Part shown: positions 54,088 to 62,769 of the stretch, in pieces
How positions within the stretch are numbered: position 1 is the stretch's first letter
How the letters are laid out: each line of letters begins with the position of its first letter
DNA from: Gammaproteobacteria bacterium
Lineage (GTDB): Bacteria; Pseudomonadota; Gammaproteobacteria; SZUA-152
Assembly (NCBI GenBank): GCA_011321815.1
Contig: DROS01000026.1
Coordinates: 1 to 64,000 of the forward strand
DNA length: 64,000 nt
Reading direction: 5' to 3'
Program-made: the position numbers and the translations under genes
The notes under the pieces: generated by a model
The model's database searches: none
Seen by the model: only the letters and a program-made list of their open reading frames with translations
What the model was told of the DNA's origin: nothing

Positions 54088-54684
54088 CTATAGCTGACGT
54101 CTGCCGGAAAAGGCGTGGGAAAGGGTTCCGCCATCGACATATTCCAGTTCACCACCCAAGGGTACGCCGTGGGCGATGCGTGAACTGGTAACACCATGCA
54201 CTTTGGCCATTTCGTTGATGTAGTGGGCCGTGGCCTCGCCTTCGACAGTGGGGTTGGTGGCGAGAATAAGTTCGCGGACAACCCCTTCGGCGAGCCGGTT
54301 GTCCAGTAAATCCAGGCCAATCTCGTTGGGACCAATGCCGTCCAGTGGCGAGAGATGACCCATTAACACAAAATAGCGGCCACGATACGGCGTGGCTTGC
54401 TCGATGGCGCGTACATCCGCTGGGGATTCCACCACACATAACAGGTGTTGTTCGCGGCCAGCGTTGGCGCACAGGGGGCAGAGATCTGTTTCACTGAGCG
54501 TGCGGCATTGTGTGCAGTGGCCAACCTGCTCTGAAGCGTCGGCCAGTGAGCGGGCCAGTGCCAGGGCCCCTTCGCGATTACGTTCCAATAGATGGAAGGC
54601 CATGCGCTGCGCCGACTTGGGTCCGACGCCGGGCAGGCAACGCAGGTCTTCAATCAGGCGATTGATCAGTGGGCTGAATTCCAT
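54088..54684 (-). CDS. recR: Recombination protein RecR
   Basis: RecR works with RecF and RecO in gap repair. The 198-residue protein has an N-terminal helix-hairpin-helix ([17 protein letters not shown]), a zinc finger (CTQC and CPLC) and a Toprim domain ([10 protein letters not shown] onward). It follows ybaB by about 50 bases, the usual pair, but dnaX is about 7.7 kb away instead of adjacent. Confidence 0.97.
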   Translation of the reverse strand: MEFSPLINRLIEDLRCLPGVGPKSAQRMAFHLLERNREGALALARSLADASEQVGHCTQCRTLSETDLCPLCANAGREQHLLCVVESPADVRAIEQATPYRGRYFVLMGHLSPLDGIGPNEIGLDLLDNRLAEGVVRELILATNPTVEGEATAHYINEMAKVHGVTSSRIAHGVPLGGELEYVDGGTLSHAFSGRRQL

Positions 54685-54733
54685 GGGGATTAAGCTAAGA
54701 GGGGGGCAGGCTGCTGTCAGTTCGGGGTGTGGC

Positions 54734-55060
54734 TTAAAACGGCATTTTGAAGCCGCCGGGCAGGTCCAGCCCCGCAGTCATGCCGGCCATTTTTTCCGAT
54801 GAGGTGCTTTCCACCTGACGCACGGCGTCATTCACTGCCGCCGCCAGCAGGTCTTCCAGCATTTCTTTGTCGTCTCCCATCAGGCTATCGTCAATGCTCA
54901 CACGCTTTACATCGTGCCGGCCGGTCATCACCACTGAGACCATGCCGCCGCCTGCCTGACCGGTGACTTCCATATTGGCCAATTCTTCCTGGGCCTTTTG
55001 CATATTGGCCTGCATTTCCTGGGCCTGCTTCATCATTTTACCGAGACCACCTTTTATCAT
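54734..55060 (-). CDS. ybaB: YbaB/EbfC nucleoid-associated protein
   Basis: A 108-residue DNA-binding dimer. [20 protein letters not shown] and the C-terminal LPGGFKMPF are family signatures. It is normally cotranscribed between dnaX and recR. Here it is the first gene, with its own upstream region starting at 55061. Confidence 0.97.
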   Translation of the reverse strand: MIKGGLGKMMKQAQEMQANMQKAQEELANMEVTGQAGGGMVSVVMTGRHDVKRVSIDDSLMGDDKEMLEDLLAAAVNDAVRQVESTSSEKMAGMTAGLDLPGGFKMPF

Positions 55061-55348
55061 GATATTACTCCTACCTGAATTGATAACGGAAAACCGGGAA
55101 CGGGTGTGGATTATACATGAGAGCGCCGGGGAACGTTTCCAATTGTTCTGAAAATTCTGCCAGGTTTTCCGATGATTGCGGTTGCTTTTTGTTTGTGCAC
55201 AATCAGTTTATCATCAGGCAGGTTTTTTACATGTCGTCAAAGGATGCACCGCCCAGAGTCGGTGGCTCCATTGTTGCACCCACTGGCAGCGCTGCCGGTA
55301 TTTTCTGCGCACTTTGAAATATCCGGAAATCAGAAAGCGACTAACCCC

Positions 55349-57634
55349 ATGGCCAGGCAGTTTTCTCCGAGTATCAAATCACACAGTATGCTGACGTTTG
55401 GTTTTGCGTTATTGCTCGCTACGGTGGGGCTGCTGGTTTATGCATTACCGGGCGGTTTTGATCTGGAAGAAAATGTGGCGCTGGATTTTTTGTTCAAGCA
55501 GCGTTCACAGAGCCCTCCGCCGGATAATGTCATGCTGGTCTCTATCGACAAAACAGCCGCACAACAATTGGGGCTGGATAATGACCCGGGAACCTGGCCG
55601 CGTGAATTGCACGCGCGTTTGATCGACCGGTTATCTGCGGCAGGGGCCGCAGTGATTGTCTTCGATGTGTTTTTCAGCCAATCCAAGACACCCGGGCACG
55701 ATGCGCGTCTGGCGCAGGCCATGCGACAGGCGGGCAATGTTGTGATTTTTGCCAGGCTGCAACGTGAGAAACAGAGCCTGGAAGGCGGCGGTGAATATAA
55801 CCTGGAACGTTTGCTTTTGCCGCTGCCCATGTTCCAGCAGGCTGCGGCTGCCTATGCCCCCTTTGCCTTGCCCAAAGTACCCATCAAGGTTAACCAGTTC
55901 TGGGCTTTTCACACCTCGGCCGGTGGTCACCCTTCATTGCCGACTGTGGCCCTGGAACATTATGTGGCGCAGGATCATGGAGCGTTATTTGACATTCTGG
56001 CCAGGGTTTCCCCGCAGCAGGCAGCCGTATTGCAGGCATCCCTTGAGGGTCGATTCCGACGTGAGCGCATCGCGCAGATACGGGCTTTTTTAAAACAACA
56101 AACCGTTACCACCCAAGCCATGCTGGAAACATTGCGTGAGTCCGCAGGGCCGGTGACTGACCCGGAAACCAACCGGCGTCTTCAGGCCTTGCTTACGGTG
56201 TATCTCGGGCCGGAGCGTCGCTATCTGAATTTTTACGGGCCGCCGCGCAGCATTCCTACGTGGTCTTATGGTGAAGTGCTGTCTGCGACAACGGAGCAGC
56301 TTGCCCCTTTTTTCAAAGGCAAGGTTGTGTTTGTCGGTTTTTCCGAAGAGCGCCAGCCGGAGCAAAAAGACAATTTTTACACAGTGTTTTCTCAAACCAA
56401 CGGGCTGGACCTAAGTGGTGTGGAGATTGCCGCCACCGCCTTTGCCAATCTTGCGGCACCGTTGTCAACGTCCATTCTGACATCTCTTGCAGATCCTTTT
56501 CTAGCGCAACAAAGCCTGCGTCTGCCGGAACCGGCGGTCTATGCCGCCATCATCATCGGCTTCGGCTTATTGCTGGCCTGCCTGGGCAGGCTGTCCAGCG
56601 CCAGCGCATTTGTGCTCCTGAGTCTGTTCACTGCCGGACTGTATACGCTGATCAGCCTGCAATTATTTGCCCGTTCAGCAATCTGGTTACCACTCTTTGT
56701 TCCGGTTTTGCTGCAGACACCGCTGGCATTGTTTATCGGGCTTTTATGGCGCTATCGACAGCTTAACCGTGAGCGTAGCCGGATTCGTCAAGCCTTTGGT
56801 TATTATCTGCCCGACCATGTGGTTGAAAATCTGGCGCGCAGCTCTCAACACCTGAGAGCCCTGAGTGAGCGCATGTTTGGTGTGTGCATGGCAACGGATG
56901 CCGCGCAATACACCCGGCTGGCTGAATCACTGACACCCGAAGCCCTCAATACTTATATGAATGATTATTACGAACGCCTGTTTAAACCGGTGCGCGTGCG
57001 TGGTGGCATTATTTCTGATGTGGTGGGCGATGCGATGCTGGCAATCTGGTCTGCGCATCAAGAGGAAGGCAGCCTACGTCGGCGGGCTTGTGAAGCGGCC
57101 CTGGAGGCATTGCGTGTCGGGCAGGAGTCTGCACCTGACTCCGATCTACAGACGCGCATTGGTTTGCACGCAGGTGAAATCATGCTGGGAAACATTGGTG
57201 CCCTGGACCACTACGAATACCGTGCTGTAGGCGATATCGTCAATACCGCCTCGCGTATCGAAGGACTCAACAAACAGCTCGGCACCACCCTGCTGGTTTC
57301 TGATGCAGTGCTTTCGGGGCTGGATGGTTTTATCAGTCGCGAACTGGGTGCATTCCGCATGGCTGGTAAACAAAAAGCCATTGTGATTCATGAATTGCTG
57401 GGCTGGCAGGAAGACGGTGATCAACAGCAACATTATTTATGTGAGTGTTTTGCTGAGGGACTGTACGCTTATCAGCGGCATGACTGGCAGGCCGCAATGG
57501 ATTGTTTTCAGCGGGCGTTTGAATTCTCGCCGGGGGACGGCCCCAGTCGTTACTATCTTGAACGCTGTAAATTGCATGAGCAAAAAATGCTGCCCCTGCC
57601 GCAGGATGGAGTGATTGTGATGCAGAAAAAATAG
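55349..57634 (+). CDS. CHASE2-domain adenylate/guanylate cyclase
   Basis: The 761-residue membrane protein has an N-terminal helix (about 15-33), a periplasmic CHASE2 sensor domain (about 35-410; DNVMLVSIDKTA...FDVFFSQ), and three helices (about 420-490). A class III cyclase domain follows (about 540-705) with the metal aspartates in ATDAAQYT and DVVGDAMLAIWS, and IGLHAGE. A TPR-like tail ends it. It should sense something outside and make cAMP. The frame is open further upstream, but the Met at 55349 precedes the first helix. It faces away from ybaB and toward the FecR gene. Confidence 0.92.
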   Translation: MARQFSPSIKSHSMLTFGFALLLATVGLLVYALPGGFDLEENVALDFLFKQRSQSPPPDNVMLVSIDKTAAQQLGLDNDPGTWPRELHARLIDRLSAAGAAVIVFDVFFSQSKTPGHDARLAQAMRQAGNVVIFARLQREKQSLEGGGEYNLERLLLPLPMFQQAAAAYAPFALPKVPIKVNQFWAFHTSAGGHPSLPTVALEHYVAQDHGALFDILARVSPQQAAVLQASLEGRFRRERIAQIRAFLKQQTVTTQAMLETLRESAGPVTDPETNRRLQALLTVYLGPERRYLNFYGPPRSIPTWSYGEVLSATTEQLAPFFKGKVVFVGFSEERQPEQKDNFYTVFSQTNGLDLSGVEIAATAFANLAAPLSTSILTSLADPFLAQQSLRLPEPAVYAAIIIGFGLLLACLGRLSSASAFVLLSLFTAGLYTLISLQLFARSAIWLPLFVPVLLQTPLALFIGLLWRYRQLNRERSRIRQAFGYYLPDHVVENLARSSQHLRALSERMFGVCMATDAAQYTRLAESLTPEALNTYMNDYYERLFKPVRVRGGIISDVVGDAMLAIWSAHQEEGSLRRRACEAALEALRVGQESAPDSDLQTRIGLHAGEIMLGNIGALDHYEYRAVGDIVNTASRIEGLNKQLGTTLLVSDAVLSGLDGFISRELGAFRMAGKQKAIVIHELLGWQEDGDQQQHYLCECFAEGLYAYQRHDWQAAMDCFQRAFEFSPGDGPSRYYLERCKLHEQKMLPLPQDGVIVMQKK

Positions 57635-58010
57635 GTTTCCAGTCACATTTCCGACAGTGCCATTGATGTGAACATTTCACACATTACAGCACAACTATTA
57701 CATAGTATTGCGATGGCAAAGGGAGTAGCTTTCTCTCTGTGCCAAAGCAAATTAACATCATGCGCAATACATAATAACTATAAATAGTTATCTTTAGACA
57801 AGGTATAATTTGTGGTGGAGCGACAGGGCTATCACCCGGCATCATAAAGGTGTTGATCGAGCGCCTTGGGTATTACTACTTGGTGTGTACCATGCGGTAT
57901 CGCTTGAATGAAAGCAAAATAAAGAGGATCATACGGCGCATCCCGGTTAATCAGCAGTATACCGGCAGTAAATCAGATTTACCTCTACATAATAAAAACA
58001 GGATTGTAAA
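57635..58010. other. Intergenic region before the FecR-barrel gene
   Basis: About 375 bases, AT-rich, no gene seen. Holds the promoter region for the FecR-TPR-barrel gene; no operator or riboswitch recognised, and no clear terminator for the cyclase gene. Confidence 0.5.
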
Positions 58011-61000
58011 ATGAACAGGGTGAGTGTCTTGGGTCGTTTTGGTTCCGTTCGCTGTGGTTTGCTTTTACTACCGGTATATTTTTTTGCATCTGTGGCGATG
58101 GCAGAGGAATGCGCCGAAAAAATGGCCACGATCATCTCCATTCAGGGGACTGTGGAAAAGCGCCAGAAATCCGGCACAGTGTGGGAAAAAGTGACGGCAC
58201 AAGATACCTTTTGTGTTAACGACATGGTGCGCACCCAGATGAACAGTCGCGCCGCACTTTATCTCAATAACAATTCCATATTACGTCTGAACGAACTGTC
58301 CACCGTTATCTTCACAGGCCCATCTTTACAGGATGCAAGCCGGCTGGATCTGAGAAAGGGCATTGCGCACTTTATCAGCCGTATCAAGCAACGCTTTGAA
58401 GTGCTGACCCCCTACGTTAATGCCGCCGTTGATGGCACAGAGTTTGTTGTTGCCGTCGATGCGGATCAAACCCGTGTCACCGTGCTCGAAGGCCGGGTAC
58501 GGGTCAGCAATGAGCAGGGTGAAATCAACCTGACCCAAGGGGAAACCGCCTTGGCCCAGGCGAGAAAAGCCCCCGCTTTGCAAACACGGGTAAAGCCCTG
58601 GAACGAGGTAAGCTGGGCCTTGTATTACCCCGCAGTGAGTGATTTTTCCACACTGGTGGTGGCTGCTGAAGAGCTGCCTGAACCATGGCGCGCCCGTTTG
58701 CTGCAATCCGTTGAACACTATCAGCTGGGGCGTGCATCAGCAGCGCTAACGGAACTTGAAGCGTTACCGGACGATATCCTGAACGGCAACATCTACGTTT
58801 ACCGCGCCGCGTTATATCTGGCGGCAGGTCAGGATGTGCAGGCCAGCATGGACCTGGAGCGTGCATTGAAACGGGATGCTGGAAATGGAGAAGCCCTTGC
58901 ACTCAAGTCTGTCATCGCCGTCACGCAAAACCGCGCTGACCAAGCTGTAACGCTGGCCCGGGAGGCCACCGATGCCAGTCCGAAAAGTGCCGCCACCTGG
59001 TTGGCTTATTCCTACGCGCAACAAGCCGTATTCGATCTGAAACAGGCTCGCCTCAGCGTCAAGCAGGCAGTAAGACTGGCGCCGGAAAATGCCCTGGCCT
59101 GGGCACGGCTGGCCGAACTCCACCTGATGTTTGGTGAGCTTGATCAGGCGCTGTGGGCAGCGCGGCGTGCGGCAGAAATTGCGCCCCGGTTGGCGCGCAC
59201 GCAAAGTGTACTGGGATTTGCTTACCTGACACAGATTAAAATCGCGGCGGCAGAGCGGGCTTTTAATCAGGCCATCAAACTTGATCAGGCGGCCCCCTTG
59301 CCCCGGCTAGGGTTGGGACTGGCGATGATCCGTCGTGGCGAGCTGGCATCCGGACGTCGCCAGATCGAAATCGCCGCCAGTCTGGCCCCGGCAAATTCGT
59401 TGATTCGCAGTTATCTGGGTAAAGCCTATTATGAGGAAAAACGTGGCCCACTGGATGCCACGCAATTTGCCATGGCCAAAGAGCTGGACCCCAATGACCC
59501 GACGCCGTGGTTTTATGATGCGATTCGCAAACAAACTGAAAATGATCCAGTTGGTGCGTTGCAGGATTTAAACAAGTCGATAGAACTTAACGATAATCGT
59601 GCGGTATATCGCTCGAGTTTCTTGCTGGACAGTGATGAGGCTGCGAGAAGCGTCAGCCAGTCCCGGATATACAAGGATCTTGGATTTGAACAGCGCTCCT
59701 TATTGGAAGGTTGGAGGTCTTTAATATACGACCCCAGCAATTATTCTGCGCACCGGTTGTTGGCAGATTCGTATTCTAATTTACCCCAGCATGAAATTGC
59801 CCGTGTCAGTGAACTATTGCAATCCCAGTTATTACAGCCAATAAATGCAAATCCCATCCAGCCTCAACTCGCAGAAAGTAACTTGGGCATATTGGATGGG
59901 GCCGGGCCCTCTGGTCTTGGATTAAATGAATTTAATCCATTGTTCATTCGTAACAGCGCCAGCGTTCAAATGGATTTCACAAACGGCAGCAATGGCACAT
60001 CAGGTGACAGTTTAATACTTTCAGGTATTCAGAATGACTTCTCATTTAGTTTTGGGAAGTTTCGTTATGAAACCGATGGGTTTAGAGAAAATAATGACGC
60101 CGCATATGATATTTACAATTTTTTTGCTCAGGCACGGGTAAGTAACAGGGCAAATATACAATTTGAATATAGGGATACTGAAAGAAATAACGGAGATGTC
60201 AGGGTTAACACTTTTAGACCCGAGTCATTTAAGCCTACCTTGCGTGAGCGCACCGAGACCGATCTTTTTCGTGTTGGGTTGAATTATAAATTAAATCCAA
60301 ATGCTGTTTTTCTGGCATCACTGGCGACCAACTCTGCTGATTTTGTTTCATCAGATTTCGAATCAGGCTTAACGCGGAATGATGAAGGTGACAGTGTCGA
60401 GTTGGTATATCTGGGCAACTATGCGACATTTAACACTGTTTCAGGAATCGGTTCATTTAAAGGCAGCACAAAAGATAAGCTTGTTTTGTATGAAGACCCT
60501 GCTATTTGCATATTAATTGGTGGGTGCGAAAAAAGCTCGGAAGAAACAATCAGACATAACAATTTTTTCTTTTACGCTTATCTGGATTTGGATGATAAAG
60601 GCTCAAAAATCATCACAGGCTTGACCGTAAACGATGTAAAAAATGATCTTGAAAATGACAGTTTTGTAAATCCAAAGCTTGGTGCTATTATTAACATTAA
60701 TCGTGATAACATTTTACGCTTTGCGGCATTTAAAACCACTAAAAGAGATTTGGTGAACAATCAGACTCTTGAACCAACTCAAATAGCAGGGTTCAACCAG
60801 TTTTTTGACGATTCAAAATCTGCCGAAAGCCGCTTGTATGGCATTGGGTATGATACAAAGATGTCGGGTAGCACATATGCGGGACTAAATTACTATAATC
60901 GAACGATTGATTTTTCGTTTATAAATGGAGATGTAATAGATTCAGTGGAATGGACAAGCAAAAACGGTGGGTTATACGTTTATAGTCAGCTTGATGATAA

Positions 61001-61400
61001 TTTTAATTTCAGTGCTGAGTTTCAATTTGACCGGTTTGAGGCGCCAACGGAATTTAATACGGGAATTTTAGAGTTAAACACTTTTTTGGCCCCGGTTTCA
61101 CTTCGTTACTTTAATTCAAATGGGTTATCAGCAAATATTACTGTGGTGCATGTGAATCAGGATGGAAAGTTCTTTGATTCGACTATTCCCCCATTTGGGG
61201 AGAAGGTAAATGACAACGATAACTTTATAATGACGAACGTGAGCATGGGTTACCGGCTTCCAAAGCGATTGGGGATTTTGACCTTGGAAGTCAATAATTT
61301 AACAGATAAAAAATACAAATTTCAGGATATACAAGCTTCACCGGCTATCTTTTCGCCCGAAAGATATGTTATCGGGAAGTTTACTTTAAATCTGCAATAA
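58011..61400 (+). CDS. FecR-TPR-outer-membrane barrel fusion protein
   Basis: The 1129-residue precursor has a signal peptide (about 1-31). A FecR domain follows (about 40-175; ATIISIQGTVEKRQ...VNAAVDGTEFVVAV...GRVRVS), then a long TPR region (about 230-590, at least eight repeats such as ALALKSVIAVTQNRADQAVTL). The C-terminal part (about 640-1129) alternates polar and aromatic residues and ends NLTDKKYKFQ...GKFTLNLQ, like a TonB-dependent receptor or porin barrel. FecR domains usually relay signals to sigma factors in the inner membrane; here it is fused to an apparent outer-membrane barrel. The 3' part is AT-richer than the 5' part. Confidence 0.82.
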   Translation: MNRVSVLGRFGSVRCGLLLLPVYFFASVAMAEECAEKMATIISIQGTVEKRQKSGTVWEKVTAQDTFCVNDMVRTQMNSRAALYLNNNSILRLNELSTVIFTGPSLQDASRLDLRKGIAHFISRIKQRFEVLTPYVNAAVDGTEFVVAVDADQTRVTVLEGRVRVSNEQGEINLTQGETALAQARKAPALQTRVKPWNEVSWALYYPAVSDFSTLVVAAEELPEPWRARLLQSVEHYQLGRASAALTELEALPDDILNGNIYVYRAALYLAAGQDVQASMDLERALKRDAGNGEALALKSVIAVTQNRADQAVTLAREATDASPKSAATWLAYSYAQQAVFDLKQARLSVKQAVRLAPENALAWARLAELHLMFGELDQALWAARRAAEIAPRLARTQSVLGFAYLTQIKIAAAERAFNQAIKLDQAAPLPRLGLGLAMIRRGELASGRRQIEIAASLAPANSLIRSYLGKAYYEEKRGPLDATQFAMAKELDPNDPTPWFYDAIRKQTENDPVGALQDLNKSIELNDNRAVYRSSFLLDSDEAARSVSQSRIYKDLGFEQRSLLEGWRSLIYDPSNYSAHRLLADSYSNLPQHEIARVSELLQSQLLQPINANPIQPQLAESNLGILDGAGPSGLGLNEFNPLFIRNSASVQMDFTNGSNGTSGDSLILSGIQNDFSFSFGKFRYETDGFRENNDAAYDIYNFFAQARVSNRANIQFEYRDTERNNGDVRVNTFRPESFKPTLRERTETDLFRVGLNYKLNPNAVFLASLATNSADFVSSDFESGLTRNDEGDSVELVYLGNYATFNTVSGIGSFKGSTKDKLVLYEDPAICILIGGCEKSSEETIRHNNFFFYAYLDLDDKGSKIITGLTVNDVKNDLENDSFVNPKLGAIININRDNILRFAAFKTTKRDLVNNQTLEPTQIAGFNQFFDDSKSAESRLYGIGYDTKMSGSTYAGLNYYNRTIDFSFINGDVIDSVEWTSKNGGLYVYSQLDDNFNFSAEFQFDRFEAPTEFNTGILELNTFLAPVSLRYFNSNGLSANITVVHVNQDGKFFDSTIPPFGEKVNDNDNFIMTNVSMGYRLPKRLGILTLEVNNLTDKKYKFQDIQASPAIFSPERYVIGKFTLNLQ

Positions 61401-61429
61401 CTGTTCTACTTATAACTGGAGGGATAATA

Positions 61430-61708
61430 ATGACTACAAAAGAGTGTGTTGCCATGCGGTCTGATCTGAATGAAATTGTGCCTGATAACATGCAGGTTGG
61501 GATTTTTTATTTAGATGATGGAAGGATGATTGTCATAGATTCGCAGGGCACTGTTATTAAGCCTCATCAGGAGTGCGATTTATTCCCCCTGTGTGATGTA
61601 AAAGAGGTTGAAAAAATTGAATGTACAACAACAGTTACAGTGCGCGGTTCCCACTATAAAGTTAAGAGAATCGGGGATAAATATTATAAAATTCCGCTGC
61701 CCCATTAA
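61430..61708 (+). CDS. Small protein of unknown function downstream of the FecR-barrel gene
   Basis: A 92-residue protein with ribosome-binding site GGAGGGATAAT, 29 bases after the barrel gene. No signal peptide. A beta-rich sequence with four cysteines (residues 5, 49, 54 and 65 approximately; HQECDLFPLCDV and IECTTTV). AT-rich like the barrel-encoding part, suggesting the two arrived together. Family not recognised. Confidence 0.7.
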   Translation: MTTKECVAMRSDLNEIVPDNMQVGIFYLDDGRMIVIDSQGTVIKPHQECDLFPLCDVKEVEKIECTTTVTVRGSHYKVKRIGDKYYKIPLPH

Positions 61709-61800
61709 ATCAAATAAAGCGCACGCAACAGCGTATTTGTGCGCGAAACCCTGCTGGTGCTGACATAGTACGCTGGGTTGCTTTAACGCATTTATTGATT

Positions 61801-61832
61801 CCACATCGGGGGAAAATTGTCCCCCGATGTGG
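61801..61832 (+). terminator. Hairpin downstream of the small gene
   Basis: CCACATCGGGGG and CCCCCGATGTGG are perfect 12-bp arms with an 8-base loop AAAATTGT. There is no T run, so it may be a Rho-assisted or bidirectional terminator between the convergent genes at 61708 and 61897. Confidence 0.65.
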
Positions 61833-61896
61833 ATGATGCCAAACCCCACAGCCAATCATGATGCCTAAAATGCATCATGATTTTTTGTGCGATGCC

Positions 61897-62382
61897 CTAA
61901 CGGGTGAAATTAAACAGGAATCGTGTGATTTTCCATGTGTTGTCGTTTTTTTCCAGTACAAAAAACGCACGATAGGACTCAGTGGAAACCACTTTGCCTG
62001 TTTCCAGAATGTTAAGCTGGCCTTCCGAGCGAGTGCGGGCAAAGGCCATGTTTCCATTCTGTACCACTTCATCAAAAACAATGTTTACATCCAGGTCAAT
62101 GATTTTGAATTCGTGTTCGTAAGCGGCTTTGATTTGCGTTAATCCTGTTGCCGTCGGTTTTCTTGCGGGCATAAATACCGCGTCTTTTGTGTACAGCGAT
62201 AAAACACCGTCAACATCGGAGGCATTCATTGCCCTGCCATAAGCCAGGATCACTTCTTTGATGTGTTGCGTTTCTGTGGCGGGAGTCTTTGTTTGGGTAT
62301 TGGGTTGCGCATGGGCTGTGGTGCTTGCAATAGTTATGAATAGTGCGGAGGCCAGTAATACGGTTTTTGTGAGCGTTTGCAT
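61897..62382 (-). CDS. Secreted SnoaL/DUF4440-like (NTF2-fold) protein
   Basis: The 161-residue precursor has a signal peptide (cleaved near THAQ, residue 25). A SnoaL-like domain follows (HIKEVILAYGRAMNASDVDGVLSLYTKDAVFM...), ending WKITRFLFNFTR. This NTF2-like fold in secreted form often binds small molecules or acts as an isomerase-like enzyme; substrate unknown. It faces away from dnaX's 3' end across a 390-base gap. Confidence 0.85.
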   Translation of the reverse strand: MQTLTKTVLLASALFITIASTTAHAQPNTQTKTPATETQHIKEVILAYGRAMNASDVDGVLSLYTKDAVFMPARKPTATGLTQIKAAYEHEFKIIDLDVNIVFDEVVQNGNMAFARTRSEGQLNILETGKVVSTESYRAFFVLEKNDNTWKITRFLFNFTR

Positions 62383-62769
62383 GATTACGTCCTGTGGTCG
62401 GTAGGGAAAAAAATAATTCAGACTTATGGTTTGGTTTACACCTCAGGTTAAACGATGTCGTTGTCCGGGGTAAGTGGCTATTATTGGGAATCATTATTCC
62501 AGTGATGGGGAAATGACATGCAGCCTGATTTGAATGCTTTGTTTAATCGTTATGGGTATATACCTGTAGCGATTGAGATTTAGGTCTGATGGCATGCTCT
62601 GTTTGTCCCATAGCTGCATTGTTGTCCTTGCCATAGACCGGCTATTGCGCGTCATTTTGCCTGGCCATGAAACAAATATGACGCACGCTTAAACCTAAAT
62701 CCCAAACGTCTCGGGTATAATATCCCGCCAGTTTGTTTTAAGGGCGCACTGTTGGTGTTGCGCGATAGT
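62383..62769. other. Intergenic region between the SnoaL-like gene and dnaX
   Basis: About 390 bases. Contains the SnoaL-like promoter region and the dnaX 3' end; no clear terminator for dnaX, no gene or repeat that I can support. Confidence 0.5.
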
